Notes under the pieces: generated by a model
The model's database searches: none
Told to the model about the DNA's origin: nothing
Seen by the model: the letters and a program-made list of their open reading frames with translations, nothing else
NCBI GenBank assembly: GCA_947499725.1
Contig: CANMPK010000001.1
Location: 806,001-870,000 of the forward strand
Origin: an uncultured Paracoccaceae bacterium
Lineage (GTDB): Bacteria > Pseudomonadota > Alphaproteobacteria > Rhodobacterales > Rhodobacteraceae
Length of the DNA stretch: 64,000 bases
Reading direction: 5' to 3'
Translations under genes and position numbers: made by a program
Shown: positions 27,541-38,283 of the stretch, piece by piece
Layout of the letters: each line of letters begins with the position of its first letter
How positions within the stretch are numbered: position 1 is the stretch's first letter

Positions 27541-27756
27541 TTAGATATCGTTCCGTGAGTGTGGCATTGGCCAGGGACATAAAGATCGTAACCTGCGCAA
27601 TTTCGCGGCTCTGCGGTCTTTTTTTGCGGTCTTTTGGATTGCAGATTTGAAGGGCGATATTGCCGCGCACTTCAGATCATTTTGGGCTCCCCATCCCCAT
27701 GTAGGGCCCAAATATTGAAACGGTGCTGTGGTCCCGCCACGGCGCCGTTTCTTTTT
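27541..27756 (+). ncRNA. Candidate sRNA or structured 3' UTR after luxR
   Basis: About 290 nt separate the luxR stop from a strong plus-strand terminator. The 3' part holds a 9-bp hairpin, TTTGGGCTC (27681-27689) with GGGCCCAAA (27704-27712), whose loop is C-rich (CCCATCCCCATGTA). The terminator stem follows directly. Upstream are two TGCGGTCTTTT repeats (27612-27636). No credible coding frame covers it. The C-rich loop next to a terminator recalls alphaproteobacterial sRNAs. The 5' end is unknown and may belong to the luxR message. Confidence 0.4.
27718..27756 (+). terminator. Strong terminator of luxR or a downstream sRNA
   Basis: AAACGGTGCTGTGG (27718-27731) pairs over 14 bp, with two G-U wobbles, with CCACGGCGCCGTTT (27737-27750), then CTTTTT. 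Confidence 0.85.
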
Positions 27757-27791
27757 ATTAACTAACCAATTAACCAACTCAGCCCGCAAAC

Positions 27792-27828
27792 AGCCCAAAA
27801 GAAAACGCCGCTCCAAAGGAACGGCGTT
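27792..27828 (-). terminator. Terminator of rpsB-tsf
   Basis: On the minus strand AACGCCGTTCC pairs with GGAGCGGCGTT around TTT, followed by TTCTTTTG. It lies 32 bp past the tsf stop. Confidence 0.85.
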
Positions 27829-27859
27829 CTAAAACTCTTTCGAAAGAAAGGCTTAGGGC

Positions 27860-28735
27860 TTAACCCTGAGCTGCTTTCGCAACTTCTGCTGCGAAGTCTT
27901 CTTCTTTCTTCTCGATGCCTTCGCCCACTTCCATGCGCACGTAGCCAACGATTTCCGCACCTGCTTCTTTTGCAGCCGCTTCAACAGTCAGATCTGGGTT
28001 GATCACGAAGTCTTGGCCCAGCAGAGTAACTTCTGCGAGGAACTTCTTCATACGACCAACGATCATTTTCTCGATCACTTGCTCTGGCTTACCAGATTCG
28101 CGTGCGATCTCGATCTGAACGTTTTTCTCTTTTTCAACAACCGCTGGGTCCAGGTCTGCTTCAGACAGGGACTGTGGGTTTGCCGCTGCAATGTGCATTG
28201 CAACCTGCTTACCGAATGCTTCGTCGCCACCTTTCAGTGCAACCAGAACACCGATGTTGCCCATGCCGTCTGTTGCTGGGTTGTGCACGTAAGAAGTCAC
28301 AACGTCGCCTTCAACAGTCGCCATACGGCGCAGAGACATGTTCTCACCGATTGTCGCGATTGCGTCAGTGATCACTTCAGAAACAGGCTTGCCGCCCAGA
28401 TCTGCGTTTGCCAGCGCTTCAACGTCAGAAACGTTCAGAGCTGTCGCCGCGATGCCAGCAACCATGTTTTGGAAGTCAGCGTTCTTACCAACGAAGTCAG
28501 TTTCAGAGTTAACTTCAACAGCAACACCTTTGCCGCCTTCAACTTTAACCGCAACCAGACCTTCTGCCGCTGTACGGCCAGATTTCTTAGCCGCTTTCGC
28601 CAGACCTTTTGTACGCAGCCAATCGATTGCTGCTTCTTGGTCACCGTCAGTTTCTGTCAGCGCTTTTTTAGCGTCCATCATGCCTGCGCCAGTCATTTCG
28701 CGCAGTTCTTTCACCATTGCGGCCGTAATCGCCAT
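27860..28735 (-). CDS. tsf: Elongation factor Ts
   Basis: A 291-residue guanine nucleotide exchange factor for EF-Tu. The N-terminal UBA-like domain contains [19 protein letters not shown] and the EF-Tu contact motif TDFVGKN is present ([15 protein letters not shown]). Two core subdomains follow, to the end KAAQG. It is the second gene after rpsB, 74 bp downstream, the usual pairing. Confidence 0.97.
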   Translation of the reverse strand: MAITAAMVKELREMTGAGMMDAKKALTETDGDQEAAIDWLRTKGLAKAAKKSGRTAAEGLVAVKVEGGKGVAVEVNSETDFVGKNADFQNMVAGIAATALNVSDVEALANADLGGKPVSEVITDAIATIGENMSLRRMATVEGDVVTSYVHNPATDGMGNIGVLVALKGGDEAFGKQVAMHIAAANPQSLSEADLDPAVVEKEKNVQIEIARESGKPEQVIEKMIVGRMKKFLAEVTLLGQDFVINPDLTVEAAAKEAGAEIVGYVRMEVGEGIEKKEEDFAAEVAKAAQG

Positions 28736-28809
28736 CTTGGTTCTCCTAGAATGTAATAGGTCATTTATGAGGGCGGGCTTACCCTGCCCTCATGAAAGAT
28801 TTGTAACGC

Positions 28810-29583
28810 TTACGCGTCTGCAGCGGCTTCTTCTGCAACAGCTTCTTCAACTGGTGCTTCTTCGAATTCACCCAGGTCAACGCCTGCCGCACCCAGCTGA
28901 GCAGACATACCGTCCAGAGCTGCGCGGGATGCCAGGTCACAGTACAGCGCGATTGCACGTGCTGCGTCGTCGTTACCTGGGATGATGTAGTCAACGCCTG
29001 CTGGAGAGCAGTTTGTGTCAACAACAGCAACAACTGGGATGCCCAGTTTGTTTGCTTCTGCGATCGCCAAAGATTCTTTCTTAACGTCGATCACGAACAG
29101 CAGGTCAGGAACGCCGCCCATTTCGCGGATGCCGCCCAAAGACGCTTGCAGTTTCGTTTGGTCACGTTCCATGCCCAGACGCTCTTTCTTTGTCAGGCCT
29201 TCTGCGCCAGAAGCGAGCTTCTCGTCGATCTCTTTCAGACGGTTGATGGACTGAGAAACTGTTTTCCAGTTTGTCAGTGTGCCGCCGAGCCAACGGTGGT
29301 TCATGTAGTACTGAGCGGATTTCTCAGCAGCATCTGCGATCGGCGCAGTTGCTTGACGCTTTGTACCAACGAACAGAACACGGCCGCCTTTTGCAACAGT
29401 TTCACGAACTGCGTTCAGCGCTGCATCCAGCATTGGAACTGTTTGTGTCAGGTCCATGATGTGGATGCCGTTGCGTGAGCCGTAAATGAACTCACCCATA
29501 CGAGGGTTCCAGCGTTGTGTTTGGTGACCGAAGTGTACGCCTGCTTCTAGCAGCTGGCGCATTGTGAACTCAGGAAGAGCCAT
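28810..29583 (-). CDS. rpsB: 30S ribosomal protein S2
   Basis: A 257-residue S2 protein starting [20 protein letters not shown], with the S2 signatures [20 protein letters not shown] and [19 protein letters not shown]. The acidic C-terminal tail is alanine- and glutamate-rich. The frame is open 156 bp further upstream, but that part is the leader region. AAAAAGGAA lies before the ATG at 29583. A promoter and three hairpins precede it. Confidence 0.97.
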   Translation of the reverse strand: MALPEFTMRQLLEAGVHFGHQTQRWNPRMGEFIYGSRNGIHIMDLTQTVPMLDAALNAVRETVAKGGRVLFVGTKRQATAPIADAAEKSAQYYMNHRWLGGTLTNWKTVSQSINRLKEIDEKLASGAEGLTKKERLGMERDQTKLQASLGGIREMGGVPDLLFVIDVKKESLAIAEANKLGIPVVAVVDTNCSPAGVDYIIPGNDDAARAIALYCDLASRAALDGMSAQLGAAGVDLGEFEEAPVEEAVAEEAAADA

Positions 29584-29628
29584 GCGTGTATTTCCTTTTT
29601 CCGGTTTACGCCTTGGTGGGGGAAGTAA

Positions 29629-29701
29629 GAACATATGTTCCAACCGGCGGACTGTTAGGGATGTCTCCCCTAAGCAAGCCCAAACCCCACCTGCGGGTTT
29701 G
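29629..29701 (-). promoter_or_regulatory. rpsB leader hairpins
   Basis: On the minus strand, in order: CAAACCC/GGGTTTG (29701-29681), TTAGGG/CCCTAA (29673-29655), and the 12-bp palindrome GAACATATGTTC (29640-29629). They lie between the promoter and the rpsB ATG. S2 autoregulates through its leader in E. coli; whether this leader does so is unknown. Confidence 0.5.
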
Positions 29702-29710
29702 AATGCGCGC

Positions 29711-29739
29711 GAATTACATGGGTTTTCTTGGCTTGGCAA
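29711..29739 (-). promoter_or_regulatory. Probable rpsB promoter
   Basis: TTGCCA, a 17-bp spacer and TAATTC on the minus strand, about 130 bp before the rpsB start codon. Confidence 0.55.
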
Positions 29740-29784
29740 GGGGGGAAATGCACAAAGCCCCCTGCTTTGGTGACTTACAGCGCC

Positions 29785-30291
29785 TTAGCCTTTGTCAGCA
29801 AAGGATTTCAACGCTTTCTGGTAGCCTTCCAGCCGCTGATTGGCATTGGTATCGACCACCAAAATCAGCGCCAGCATAATCATCGCCGACACAAAGCTCG
29901 CGCGCCAGATCGGCCCATCCAAAACCAAATACAAAATCGCGCAAAGCACAATCAACAGAGGGATCACCCGGAACACGGCCACTTTATACTGTGCCAACAC
30001 GGCCTCCGCTCGCGCAAGTTCGGACGCTAGAAAGGCCTGCGGATCACTGTCAAAAGCACGCGGAAAACTCGTCACACGTCCATAACTTTGAAAGAAAATG
30101 CCCAGCCCAATGACCAACAACAAAATCCCAGCCACCAGAAACGGCACGGTATAGGCTTTGGCCAGCTCGGTTTTACCCAGTTTCCAAAATCCCGCGCTGC
30201 CCAGAACGAACATCACACCGAACAATACAAAAAACGAGGAAGACAGCATCTCTGCTTTTGTCCACTCAACCGCAGTTTTCACAATGTCCAT
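29785..30291 (-). CDS. Membrane protein of unknown function in the ornithine-lipid operon
   Basis: A 168-residue protein I do not recognise. It has four likely membrane spans: LSSSFFVLFGVMFVLGSAGF, YTVPFLVAGILLLVIGLGIF, VFRVIPLLIVLCAILYLVL and SFVSAMIMLALILVVD. A soluble loop of about 45 residues with charged helices (FLASELARAEAVLAQYK) separates the second and third. It begins 12 bp after the olsA stop, so it is probably the third gene of olsB-olsA-x. Confidence 0.75.
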   Translation of the reverse strand: MDIVKTAVEWTKAEMLSSSFFVLFGVMFVLGSAGFWKLGKTELAKAYTVPFLVAGILLLVIGLGIFFQSYGRVTSFPRAFDSDPQAFLASELARAEAVLAQYKVAVFRVIPLLIVLCAILYLVLDGPIWRASFVSAMIMLALILVVDTNANQRLEGYQKALKSFADKG

Positions 30292-30303
30292 TCCGCAATC
30301 TCC

Positions 30304-31140
30304 TCAGCCGTGTTTCTCAGACCAATGCCCGCCACGCACCTGCGCCTCACAATGGGCCGCCAAGGCTTTTCGATTGGCAAAATCTGCCGCCACGACTGGC
30401 GCGTGATACACCACCTCAACCTCGCCATGGCGCTTTGCGGCCAGCATCTGCAGCATATGCCCGCCAAACTCCATGTCACCCCACCAGCCATAAAACCGTG
30501 CATCTTGGCCCGTTGGTGCAATGTAGTTCACCGTGACCGGCTGAACTTTCATGTCGTCCAGCAGCTCTTTATCCAGAAAGGCCTGAAACAAGGTGGTCTT
30601 AAACGGCAATACGCGTTGCGCATCGGTGGATGTCCCCTCAGGGAAAAACAGCAGCTTCTGCCCCGCTTTCAAGCAGTCCTGAAACAGGATCTGCTGGCGC
30701 TTTGCCTCTTTGCGCTCGCGCGCAATGAACACTGTGCCTGCCAACTTGGCCAAAAAGCCAATGCCAGCCCAACCAGCCACCTCGGATTTGGCCACAAAGA
30801 ACACCGGATTGCGCGCATTCAGCGTAAAGATATCCAGCCATGACGAATGATTGGCCACCACAGCCCCTGCCCCGCGCAAAGCCTTGCCAGTCTTGCGATA
30901 CCGCAGCCCCATAATGCGCAGGCTCATACGGCACACCCATGGGGGCACATAGCCGCCCACCGGACGGCGCAGCCCAAAGATCGGCTTCTCCACCAAACGG
31001 ATCAGCGACAGCACCACAATGCCCACCAGCATCACCAGCAAAATCAACAGGCCTCGCACAGCCACGCGCATCCAGCCAAAGCCAGAAATCTTAGGGTAGC
31101 TCGGATAGCCCTCATCACTTTCCCAAGTCGGAGACGCCAT
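30304..31140 (-). CDS. olsA: Lyso-ornithine lipid O-acyltransferase (PlsC family)
   Basis: A 278-residue membrane acyltransferase. An N-terminal span (VRGLLILLVMLVGIVVLSL) is followed by the PlsC domain with the catalytic HX4D in NHSSWLD and the acceptor motif FPEGTSTD. Immediate linkage to olsB (2-bp gap) argues for the second step of ornithine lipid synthesis, O-acylation of lyso-ornithine lipid, rather than general phosphatidic acid synthesis. A role as 1-acylglycerol-3-phosphate acyltransferase is not excluded. Confidence 0.85.
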   Translation of the reverse strand: MASPTWESDEGYPSYPKISGFGWMRVAVRGLLILLVMLVGIVVLSLIRLVEKPIFGLRRPVGGYVPPWVCRMSLRIMGLRYRKTGKALRGAGAVVANHSSWLDIFTLNARNPVFFVAKSEVAGWAGIGFLAKLAGTVFIARERKEAKRQQILFQDCLKAGQKLLFFPEGTSTDAQRVLPFKTTLFQAFLDKELLDDMKVQPVTVNYIAPTGQDARFYGWWGDMEFGGHMLQMLAAKRHGEVEVVYHAPVVAADFANRKALAAHCEAQVRGGHWSEKHG

Positions 31141-31142
31141 CC

Positions 31143-31916
31143 TTAAGAGCCCCGCGTATAAATCGCGCGCTGCGTCGCGTTCATGCGCTCGGTGTCCATG
31201 ATCAAGCAGACATCCGTAGTGTTAAACGGCTTGTCTACAAAAGCCCCCTCACCCACATAGCCGCCCAAACGCAGATAGCCTTTGATCAAAGCCGGCACAG
31301 CCCGCATGGCGGCAACGCGGTTGATATCGGCTTCTGCATGCAGATCCATCGCTTGGAAATAATCGTCCAAAGCCCGCACCCGCAACTCTGGCGGCGCCAA
31401 ATGGCGATGGTGCAGCAGTGCCAGACTTTCCGACAAAGCCTCCACATCCGTGCCATGAAAACTCGCCGTGCCAAACAGCACTTCAATGCCATGGTCCGCC
31501 ACATAGTCTGCCAAACCATTCCACAGATGATACATCGCAGAACCGCCGCGGTAATCCGCATGCAAACAAGACCGCCCCAGCTCCAACAATTTGCGCCCGC
31601 TCTCTTTCAGAACGGTCACATCATATTCGCCTTCAGTGTAATATTTGCCGATCTTGGGCATCTGATCATCGCGCAACAGGCGATACACCCCAACGATCTT
31701 ATCACGCGTCGCGTCGCCACGATCTTCGTCCAGCAACATCAAATGATCATAGAACGGATCAAAGGCATCCTTTTCCAAGCGCGCCTCATGATCCACCAAA
31801 GCACCCGTGCTGCCCAGCTCTGCCACGAAAACCTCATAACGCAAATGCTGCGCCGCCTGAATATCAGCCTCCGTCTCGGCCAATTTCAAAGTAAAGTTTT
31901 CAGTCTGTCTGAGCAT
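31143..31916 (-). CDS. olsB: L-ornithine N-alpha-acyltransferase
   Basis: A 257-residue GNAT-like acyltransferase of the OlsB/hemolysin-like family. It transfers a 3-hydroxyacyl group from ACP to ornithine, making lyso-ornithine lipid. Recognisable segments are LRYEVFVAELG, GRKLLELGRSCLHADYRGG, LFGTASFHGTD and YLRLGGYVGEGAFVD. It is the first gene of the operon. An exact TTAA-N7-TTAA CtrA motif lies 108-122 bp upstream. Confidence 0.9.
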   Translation of the reverse strand: MLRQTENFTLKLAETEADIQAAQHLRYEVFVAELGSTGALVDHEARLEKDAFDPFYDHLMLLDEDRGDATRDKIVGVYRLLRDDQMPKIGKYYTEGEYDVTVLKESGRKLLELGRSCLHADYRGGSAMYHLWNGLADYVADHGIEVLFGTASFHGTDVEALSESLALLHHRHLAPPELRVRALDDYFQAMDLHAEADINRVAAMRAVPALIKGYLRLGGYVGEGAFVDKPFNTTDVCLIMDTERMNATQRAIYTRGS

Positions 31917-32023
31917 TCATTCTTCGCCTGTGTCTTTGCGTGCTTTTTAGGCAGTCCACCCCGAATTAGCAACTCAGGCCCATCCAATCGCATCAAAGCT
32001 TTTGCGCGGCTTTGGGAATCAAC

Positions 32024-32038
32024 TTAAGGGTTAGTTAA
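32024..32038. promoter_or_regulatory. CtrA-type binding motif upstream of olsB
   Basis: TTAA-GGGTTAG-TTAA followed by C is an exact TTAA-N7-TTAAC match to the CtrA full site. It overlaps the stop codon of the DUF3553 gene and lies 108 bp before the olsB start. chpT, part of the CtrA phosphorelay, starts about 210 bp away. Confidence 0.5.
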
Positions 32039-32226
32039 CCGGACTTTGTTTCAATTACCGGAAATAGGCCCACACGCCGACTATCGAGCACGACCTTTCC
32101 AACCTCTTGGAAGTTAACGGTTATTTTGCCGTTGATGTTGGATTGCACTTGCCCGGTGCCCCAGCTTGGTTCGTCAGGGTGTGAGACCAACATACCAGGT
32201 TCATAAAAGGCGTTCATGTCTTCCAT
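32035..32226 (-). CDS. DUF3553 small protein
   Basis: A 63-residue protein with the compact beta-barrel pattern of DUF3553 and of UvrD/CarD-like tails: GMLVSHPDEPSWGTGQVQS and GKITVNFQEVGKVVL. Such domains often contact RNA polymerase or nucleic acid, but no role is shown. The ATG at 32226 has GGAG at good spacing. It is divergent from chpT with only 23 bp between start codons. Confidence 0.8.
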   Translation of the reverse strand: MEDMNAFYEPGMLVSHPDEPSWGTGQVQSNINGKITVNFQEVGKVVLDSRRVGLFPVIETKSG

Positions 32227-32249
32227 AGTTTTCTCCGTTAGGGTGTTCC

Positions 32250-32837
32250 ATGTCTAAGCCAAATTTATCCGAACTCATAGCCTCCCGTATCTGCCATGAT
32301 CTAATCAGCCCGGTCGGCGCCATCGCCAATGGGGTCGAGCTGTTAGAGATGACGAATGAAATTGGCCCAGAAACCGATTTGATCAAAGGCAGCGCCCAAA
32401 ACGCCAGCGCACGGGTGCGCTTCTTCCGCATCGCCTTTGGCAGCGCAAGCGCAGAACAATCGATCTCCGCCCAAGAGGCGCACGATATTCTCGCCAGCCA
32501 CATGCCGCATCGCTTCCGCATTGATTGGACCTGTTTTGACGATCTGCCACGTGCACAGGTCAAACTGATCTATCTGGCAGCGCTCTGTCTTGAAACCGCC
32601 ATGCCCCGCGGCGGCATGATCAACCTCACCAAAGGGCGCACGATCCTCGTGGTGGGCCATGCCGATATCATGTCGCAAGAAAATGAAAACTGGGATGCCT
32701 TGGCCAACCTGCCCGTCAAAAGCGAGATTTCAGCCACCAACGTGCATTTCACCGTTCTGAAAGATACTGCAAATTCAGAGGGCTATAAGATGGACATCCA
32801 GCAGTCAGACCACCAGATATCCATCCGTTTTTCGTGA
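32250..32837 (+). CDS. chpT: Histidine phosphotransferase ChpT
   Basis: A 195-residue phosphotransfer protein that passes phosphoryl groups from CckA to CtrA and CpdR, controlling the cell cycle or, in Rhodobacteraceae, motility and gene transfer agents. The phosphorylated His is H16 in SRICHDLISPVGAIANG. A degenerate HATPase-like domain follows (RVRFFRIAFGSAS, KLIYLAALCLETAMPRGGMI). AGGG lies 7 bp before the ATG. It is convergent with proA with 6 bp between their ends. Confidence 0.9.
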   Translation: MSKPNLSELIASRICHDLISPVGAIANGVELLEMTNEIGPETDLIKGSAQNASARVRFFRIAFGSASAEQSISAQEAHDILASHMPHRFRIDWTCFDDLPRAQVKLIYLAALCLETAMPRGGMINLTKGRTILVVGHADIMSQENENWDALANLPVKSEISATNVHFTVLKDTANSEGYKMDIQQSDHQISIRFS

Positions 32838-32843
32838 GATAGC

Positions 32844-34109
32844 TTAGGCGCGAACAGTCCCGTCGCCCACAACCAGATACTTAAAGCTGGTCAACTGCGC
32901 CGCGCCCACAGGGCCACGCGCATGCATCTTACCGGTTGCGATGCCGATCTCAGCCCCCATGCCAAATTCGCCACCATCCGCAAACTGGGTCGAGGCATTG
33001 CGCATCAAAATCGCGGAGTCGATCCGCTCAAAGAAACGCTCTGCCACTGCATCATCCTCGGTCAGAACGCAATCGGTATGGCTAGAACTAAACTGGCTGA
33101 TATGCGCAATCGCGCCATCCACATCGTCCACAACCTTGGCCGCAATATCCATATCCAGATATTCCTTGCCCCAGTCCTCTTCTGTGGCTGCCAAAGTGCC
33201 TTCGATCTTCTGCAAGGTCTCATCCGCACGCACACGCACGCCAGCCTCAACCAGCATAGACACCAGATCACCGCCCAGACCGTCCACAATGTCCTTATGG
33301 ATCAGCAGACATTCCGCCGCGCCACAAATCCCAGTGCGGCGTGTCTTGGCGTTCAGCACCACATCCATCGCCTTCTGCGGATCAGCCGCTTTGTCGACAT
33401 AGATATGCACGATGCCTTCCAAATGCGCGAACACAGGCACACGCGCCTCACGCTGCACAAGGCCCACAAGCCCCTTACCACCACGCGGCACGATCACATC
33501 CACGGTGTCCACCATAGTCAGCAATTCCTGCACCGCCGCGCGATCGCGCGTTGGCACCAGTTGTACCGCGTCCAAAGGCAGACCAGCCGCTTTCAAACCT
33601 TCCGTAAAACACGCATGGATCGCGCCAGAGGAATGGAAGCCCTCAGAGCCCCCACGCAAAATCACCGCATTGCCAGATTTCAGGCAAAGCGCACCGGCAT
33701 CCGCCGTCACATTCGGGCGGCTCTCATAGATCACGCCGATCACGCCCAAAGGCGTGCGCACGCGTTTGATCTTCAAACCGGTTGGACGGTCCCATTCTTC
33801 CAGAACCTCGCCCACAGGATCGACCTGACCAGCCACAGCACGCAGCCCATCGCAAATGCCCTGAATACGCGCTTCATCCAGCATCAAGCGATCCATCATC
33901 GCATCAGACAGGCCCTTGTTGCGACCAAACTCTAGGTCTTTCTTGTTGGCTTCGATGATCTCAGCGCGCTGCGCCCAAACCGTATCCGCCGCCACATTCA
34001 ACGCTTTTTCCTTCGCCTCTGCCGGGGCAAAGGCCAGCTCTGCGCTCGCGGCTTTGGCACGTTGGCCAAGCTCGTTCATCAGGGCGGGGATATCTGTGAG
34101 ATCTTTCAT
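32844..34109 (-). CDS. proA: Gamma-glutamyl phosphate reductase
   Basis: A 421-residue NADPH-dependent enzyme that converts glutamyl 5-phosphate to glutamate semialdehyde in proline synthesis. The aldehyde-dehydrogenase fold shows the catalytic Cys in [14 protein letters not shown], plus [21 protein letters not shown] and [15 protein letters not shown]. It begins 65 bp after the proB stop, completing the proB-proA unit. Confidence 0.96.
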   Translation of the reverse strand: MKDLTDIPALMNELGQRAKAASAELAFAPAEAKEKALNVAADTVWAQRAEIIEANKKDLEFGRNKGLSDAMMDRLMLDEARIQGICDGLRAVAGQVDPVGEVLEEWDRPTGLKIKRVRTPLGVIGVIYESRPNVTADAGALCLKSGNAVILRGGSEGFHSSGAIHACFTEGLKAAGLPLDAVQLVPTRDRAAVQELLTMVDTVDVIVPRGGKGLVGLVQREARVPVFAHLEGIVHIYVDKAADPQKAMDVVLNAKTRRTGICGAAECLLIHKDIVDGLGGDLVSMLVEAGVRVRADETLQKIEGTLAATEEDWGKEYLDMDIAAKVVDDVDGAIAHISQFSSSHTDCVLTEDDAVAERFFERIDSAILMRNASTQFADGGEFGMGAEIGIATGKMHARGPVGAAQLTSFKYLVVGDGTVRA

Positions 34110-34174
34110 CAGATCGGTCCTTTGCTTTGGTTAGGCTGGCATCCGGCCAGCGAAGTTTGGTTAATCTACAGTCG

Positions 34175-36321
<2,147 letters not shown>

Positions 36322-36367
36322 TCAGGCGGTACATCTCCCGCCTGATACAGCAAAGACGGGGAAAAGC

Positions 36368-36907
36368 TCAATCGAGTTTTAGGCTATAAGTCCAAGTCGG
36401 CACCAGCGCATTACGCGCAACAGAGAATGTTTCTGCATCTCCGAGGTACTGAAAGCCCGCATTTGTCAGAACACGGGCGGAGGCCGGGTTGTCCTGAAAG
36501 ACACAAGCAAACATCGTATCGCTTTGCAGCGGGTTTGCTGCAATCACAGTCCGCACCGCTTCAGAGGCCACACCAGTGTTCCAGAATGGCGGCGCCACCC
36601 AATAGCCGATCTCAGATTTGCCATCGTCCACGCGATCCAGTGAAATCACGCCCATCAGCTCAGCCGCGCCGTCTTTCACGCCATCAATCGCCCAAACATC
36701 AGCGATCCGGTCGTCCGCCAAAGCACGACTGATAAAGGCATCGGTCGCCCCCGGAGGCAAAGGATGTGGAATAGAAACGGTCATCCGCGCCAATTGGCGA
36801 TCGCTGGCATAGTGATCGATCAAACCCTGATCAGACCGGCGCAATGGGCGCAGCACAAAACGATCCGCTTCAATGACCGGCTGGTTCACAATGGTATCGT
36901 GTTTCAT
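36368..36907 (-). CDS. GNAT family N-acetyltransferase (RimJ/RimL type)
   Basis: A 179-residue acetyltransferase starting MKHDTIVNQPVIEADRFVLR, with RimL-like segments LRPLRRSDQGLIDHYAS, EIGYWVAPPFWNTGVASEAV and ACVFQDNPASARVLTNAGF (acetyl-CoA and Asn-rich motif). GGAGGG precedes the chosen ATG at 36907. The substrate could be a protein N-terminus or a small amine. It lies between rpmA and obgE in the ribosomal/proline cluster. Confidence 0.87.
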   Translation of the reverse strand: MKHDTIVNQPVIEADRFVLRPLRRSDQGLIDHYASDRQLARMTVSIPHPLPPGATDAFISRALADDRIADVWAIDGVKDGAAELMGVISLDRVDDGKSEIGYWVAPPFWNTGVASEAVRTVIAANPLQSDTMFACVFQDNPASARVLTNAGFQYLGDAETFSVARNALVPTWTYSLKLD

Positions 36908-37148
36908 CTCTGCTTCCCTCCATGCGTCGATCATGCCTTTGGCGCGATCTTTCCTTTTTGCCTACTTGCGCAGAAAACCCTGCTAATTCGTTAACGGCCG
37001 CCCTTCCTCCCAAAAGTTGGCCAAGATCCTGTGGTCCCGAATGGCAGCCTCTCCATGCTGCCCAAGTAAGGACCCTGAATATGGGTATTGATGCTGCTCC
37101 AATCAAGGAAAAACCTCTCACATCACCGCGAGAAACCGCGCATCTCCC
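36908..37148. other. Intergenic stretch between rpmA terminator and GNAT gene
   Basis: No convincing gene. It holds the GNAT ribosome binding site (GGAGGG on the minus strand) and a 6-bp hairpin GGCAGC/GCTGCC (37043-37062). A 35-codon plus-strand frame at 37081 is discussed among rejected items. Confidence 0.3.
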
Positions 37149-37183
37149 AAAACAAAAAAGAGGACCGGCCCGAAAGCCGATCC
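37149..37183 (-). terminator. Terminator after rplU-rpmA
   Basis: On the minus strand GGATCGGC pairs with GCCGGTCC (one G-U), followed by TCTTTTTTGTTTT. Confidence 0.8.
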
Positions 37184-37212
37184 CCTAAATTTTACAACAC
37201 CTTTAGGTCGGC

Positions 37213-37482
37213 TTATTCAGCGGCCTCCGCCACTGGCAGAACCGAAATAAATGTGCGGCCTTTCAGGCCCTTGTGGAACTTTACGTTGCCGTCAACAGTT
37301 GCAAAGATTGTGTGATCTTTGCCCATGCCTACGTTCTCACCTGGCCACATCTTTGTACCACGCTGACGCATGATGATGTTGCCTGCGATAACGTTCTCGC
37401 CACCGTATTTTTTGACGCCCAAACGACGACCCGCGGAGTCGCGACCGTTACGGGAACTACCACCAGCTTTTTTATGTGCCAT
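37213..37482 (-). CDS. rpmA: 50S ribosomal protein L27
   Basis: An 89-residue L27 with [40 protein letters not shown] and the usual basic N-terminus reaching the peptidyl-transferase centre. There is no cleavable N-terminal extension of the Firmicutes kind. It lies 23 bp after rplU. Confidence 0.97.
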   Translation of the reverse strand: MAHKKAGGSSRNGRDSAGRRLGVKKYGGENVIAGNIIMRQRGTKMWPGENVGMGKDHTIFATVDGNVKFHKGLKGRTFISVLPVAEAAE

Positions 37483-37505
37483 ATCGTTAGTCTCCTATAC
37501 TTCGC

Positions 37506-38144
37506 TTACTTCGCCAGTTCTTTGGCTTGCTCAACCCAGCCTTCGCGCTCGATGCGGCCTTTGAAAGACAGCTTCTCGTCGAATTCTGCGATATCTGCTT
37601 CACCCCATGCCGCGATTTGCGCGAATGTGGTTACGCCGTTTTCCAGCAGTTTCTTTTCCAATGCCGGGCCAACGCCAGACAGTTTCTTCAGATCGTCTGC
37701 ACCTTCAGCTGCCGGAGCCGCTTTAGCTGCTGCTTTCTTAGGAGCCGCTTTCTTTGCAGGAGCCGCCGCAACAGCAACCGCTGCTACAGAACCCGCGCCG
37801 ATTGCTGCTTTCACGCCAGACTTGTCAGCACCAGATGCCAGAATGTCTGTGACGCGAACCAAAGTCAGCTTTTGACGGTGACCAACGGTGCGCTTGGAAG
37901 AGTGCTTACGACGACGCTTCACAAACTTGATCAGCTTTTCGCCTTTGATCTGGTCGATCACGTCAGCTTGAACCGCTGCGCCGTCTACCAGAGGAGCACC
38001 AACAACGGTTTTATCACCGCCAAGCATCAGCACTTCGTTGAATTGAATCTTTTCACCCGCGTCTGCAGCCAGTTTTTCGACACGCAGAACATCGCCTGCT
38101 TGTACTTTATACTGTTTGCCACCGGTTTTCAGGACTGCGAACAT
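37506..38144 (-). CDS. rplU: 50S ribosomal protein L21 with C-terminal helix-hairpin-helix extension
   Basis: A 212-residue protein, about twice the usual L21 length of about 103. Residues 1-103 are canonical L21 ([39 protein letters not shown]). An Ala/Lys-rich linker (about 115-148) leads to a helix-hairpin-helix-like tail ([20 protein letters not shown]). The tail is familiar from Rhodobacteraceae L21; its role is unknown. The promoter and leader hairpins lie upstream. Confidence 0.95.
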   Translation of the reverse strand: MFAVLKTGGKQYKVQAGDVLRVEKLAADAGEKIQFNEVLMLGGDKTVVGAPLVDGAAVQADVIDQIKGEKLIKFVKRRRKHSSKRTVGHRQKLTLVRVTDILASGADKSGVKAAIGAGSVAAVAVAAAPAKKAAPKKAAAKAAPAAEGADDLKKLSGVGPALEKKLLENGVTTFAQIAAWGEADIAEFDEKLSFKGRIEREGWVEQAKELAK

Positions 38145-38220
38145 GTCCCTTTTCCTTCATTTGACCGCGTTCTATGGCCACCCATGCAGGTGTTTCTGGC
38201 TTATGCCGCCTCGAACTGCG

Positions 38221-38276
38221 CGCTCTTCTCAGAGCGTTGTTACAACAAAACACGGCGCAAGGAGAGCCTTACGCCG
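38221..38276 (-). promoter_or_regulatory. rplU leader hairpins
   Basis: On the minus strand CGGCGTAAGG-CTCT-CCTTGCGCCG (38276-38253, one G-U) is followed by an inverted TTGT-T-ACAA and then CGCTCT-GAGA-AGAGCG (38236-38221, GNRA-type tetraloop). These lie between the promoter and the rplU ATG. None is followed by a U-run. Confidence 0.5.
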
Positions 38277-38283
38277 ATGCGCG

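Noticed and set aside
27758-27773. TTAA...TTAA resembling a CtrA site
   Set aside because: The spacer is 8 bp, not 7, and it lies after a terminator with no gene start nearby.
27541-27816. A 91-codon minus-strand frame in the luxR-tsf gap
   Set aside because: It reads across a strong plus-strand terminator and part of the tsf terminator, lacks a ribosome binding site, and has unlikely composition.
32922-33935. A 337-codon frame antisense to proA, and similarly 35260-36345 antisense to obgE
   Set aside because: Both lie over unmistakable core genes and encode His/Gln/Arg-rich sequence without motifs.
37081-37188. A 35-codon plus-strand frame with AAGGA before its ATG (MGIDAAPIKEKPL...)
   Set aside because: It runs through the rpmA terminator hairpin and has no family resemblance. 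The good ribosome binding site is the only support, so I do not call it.
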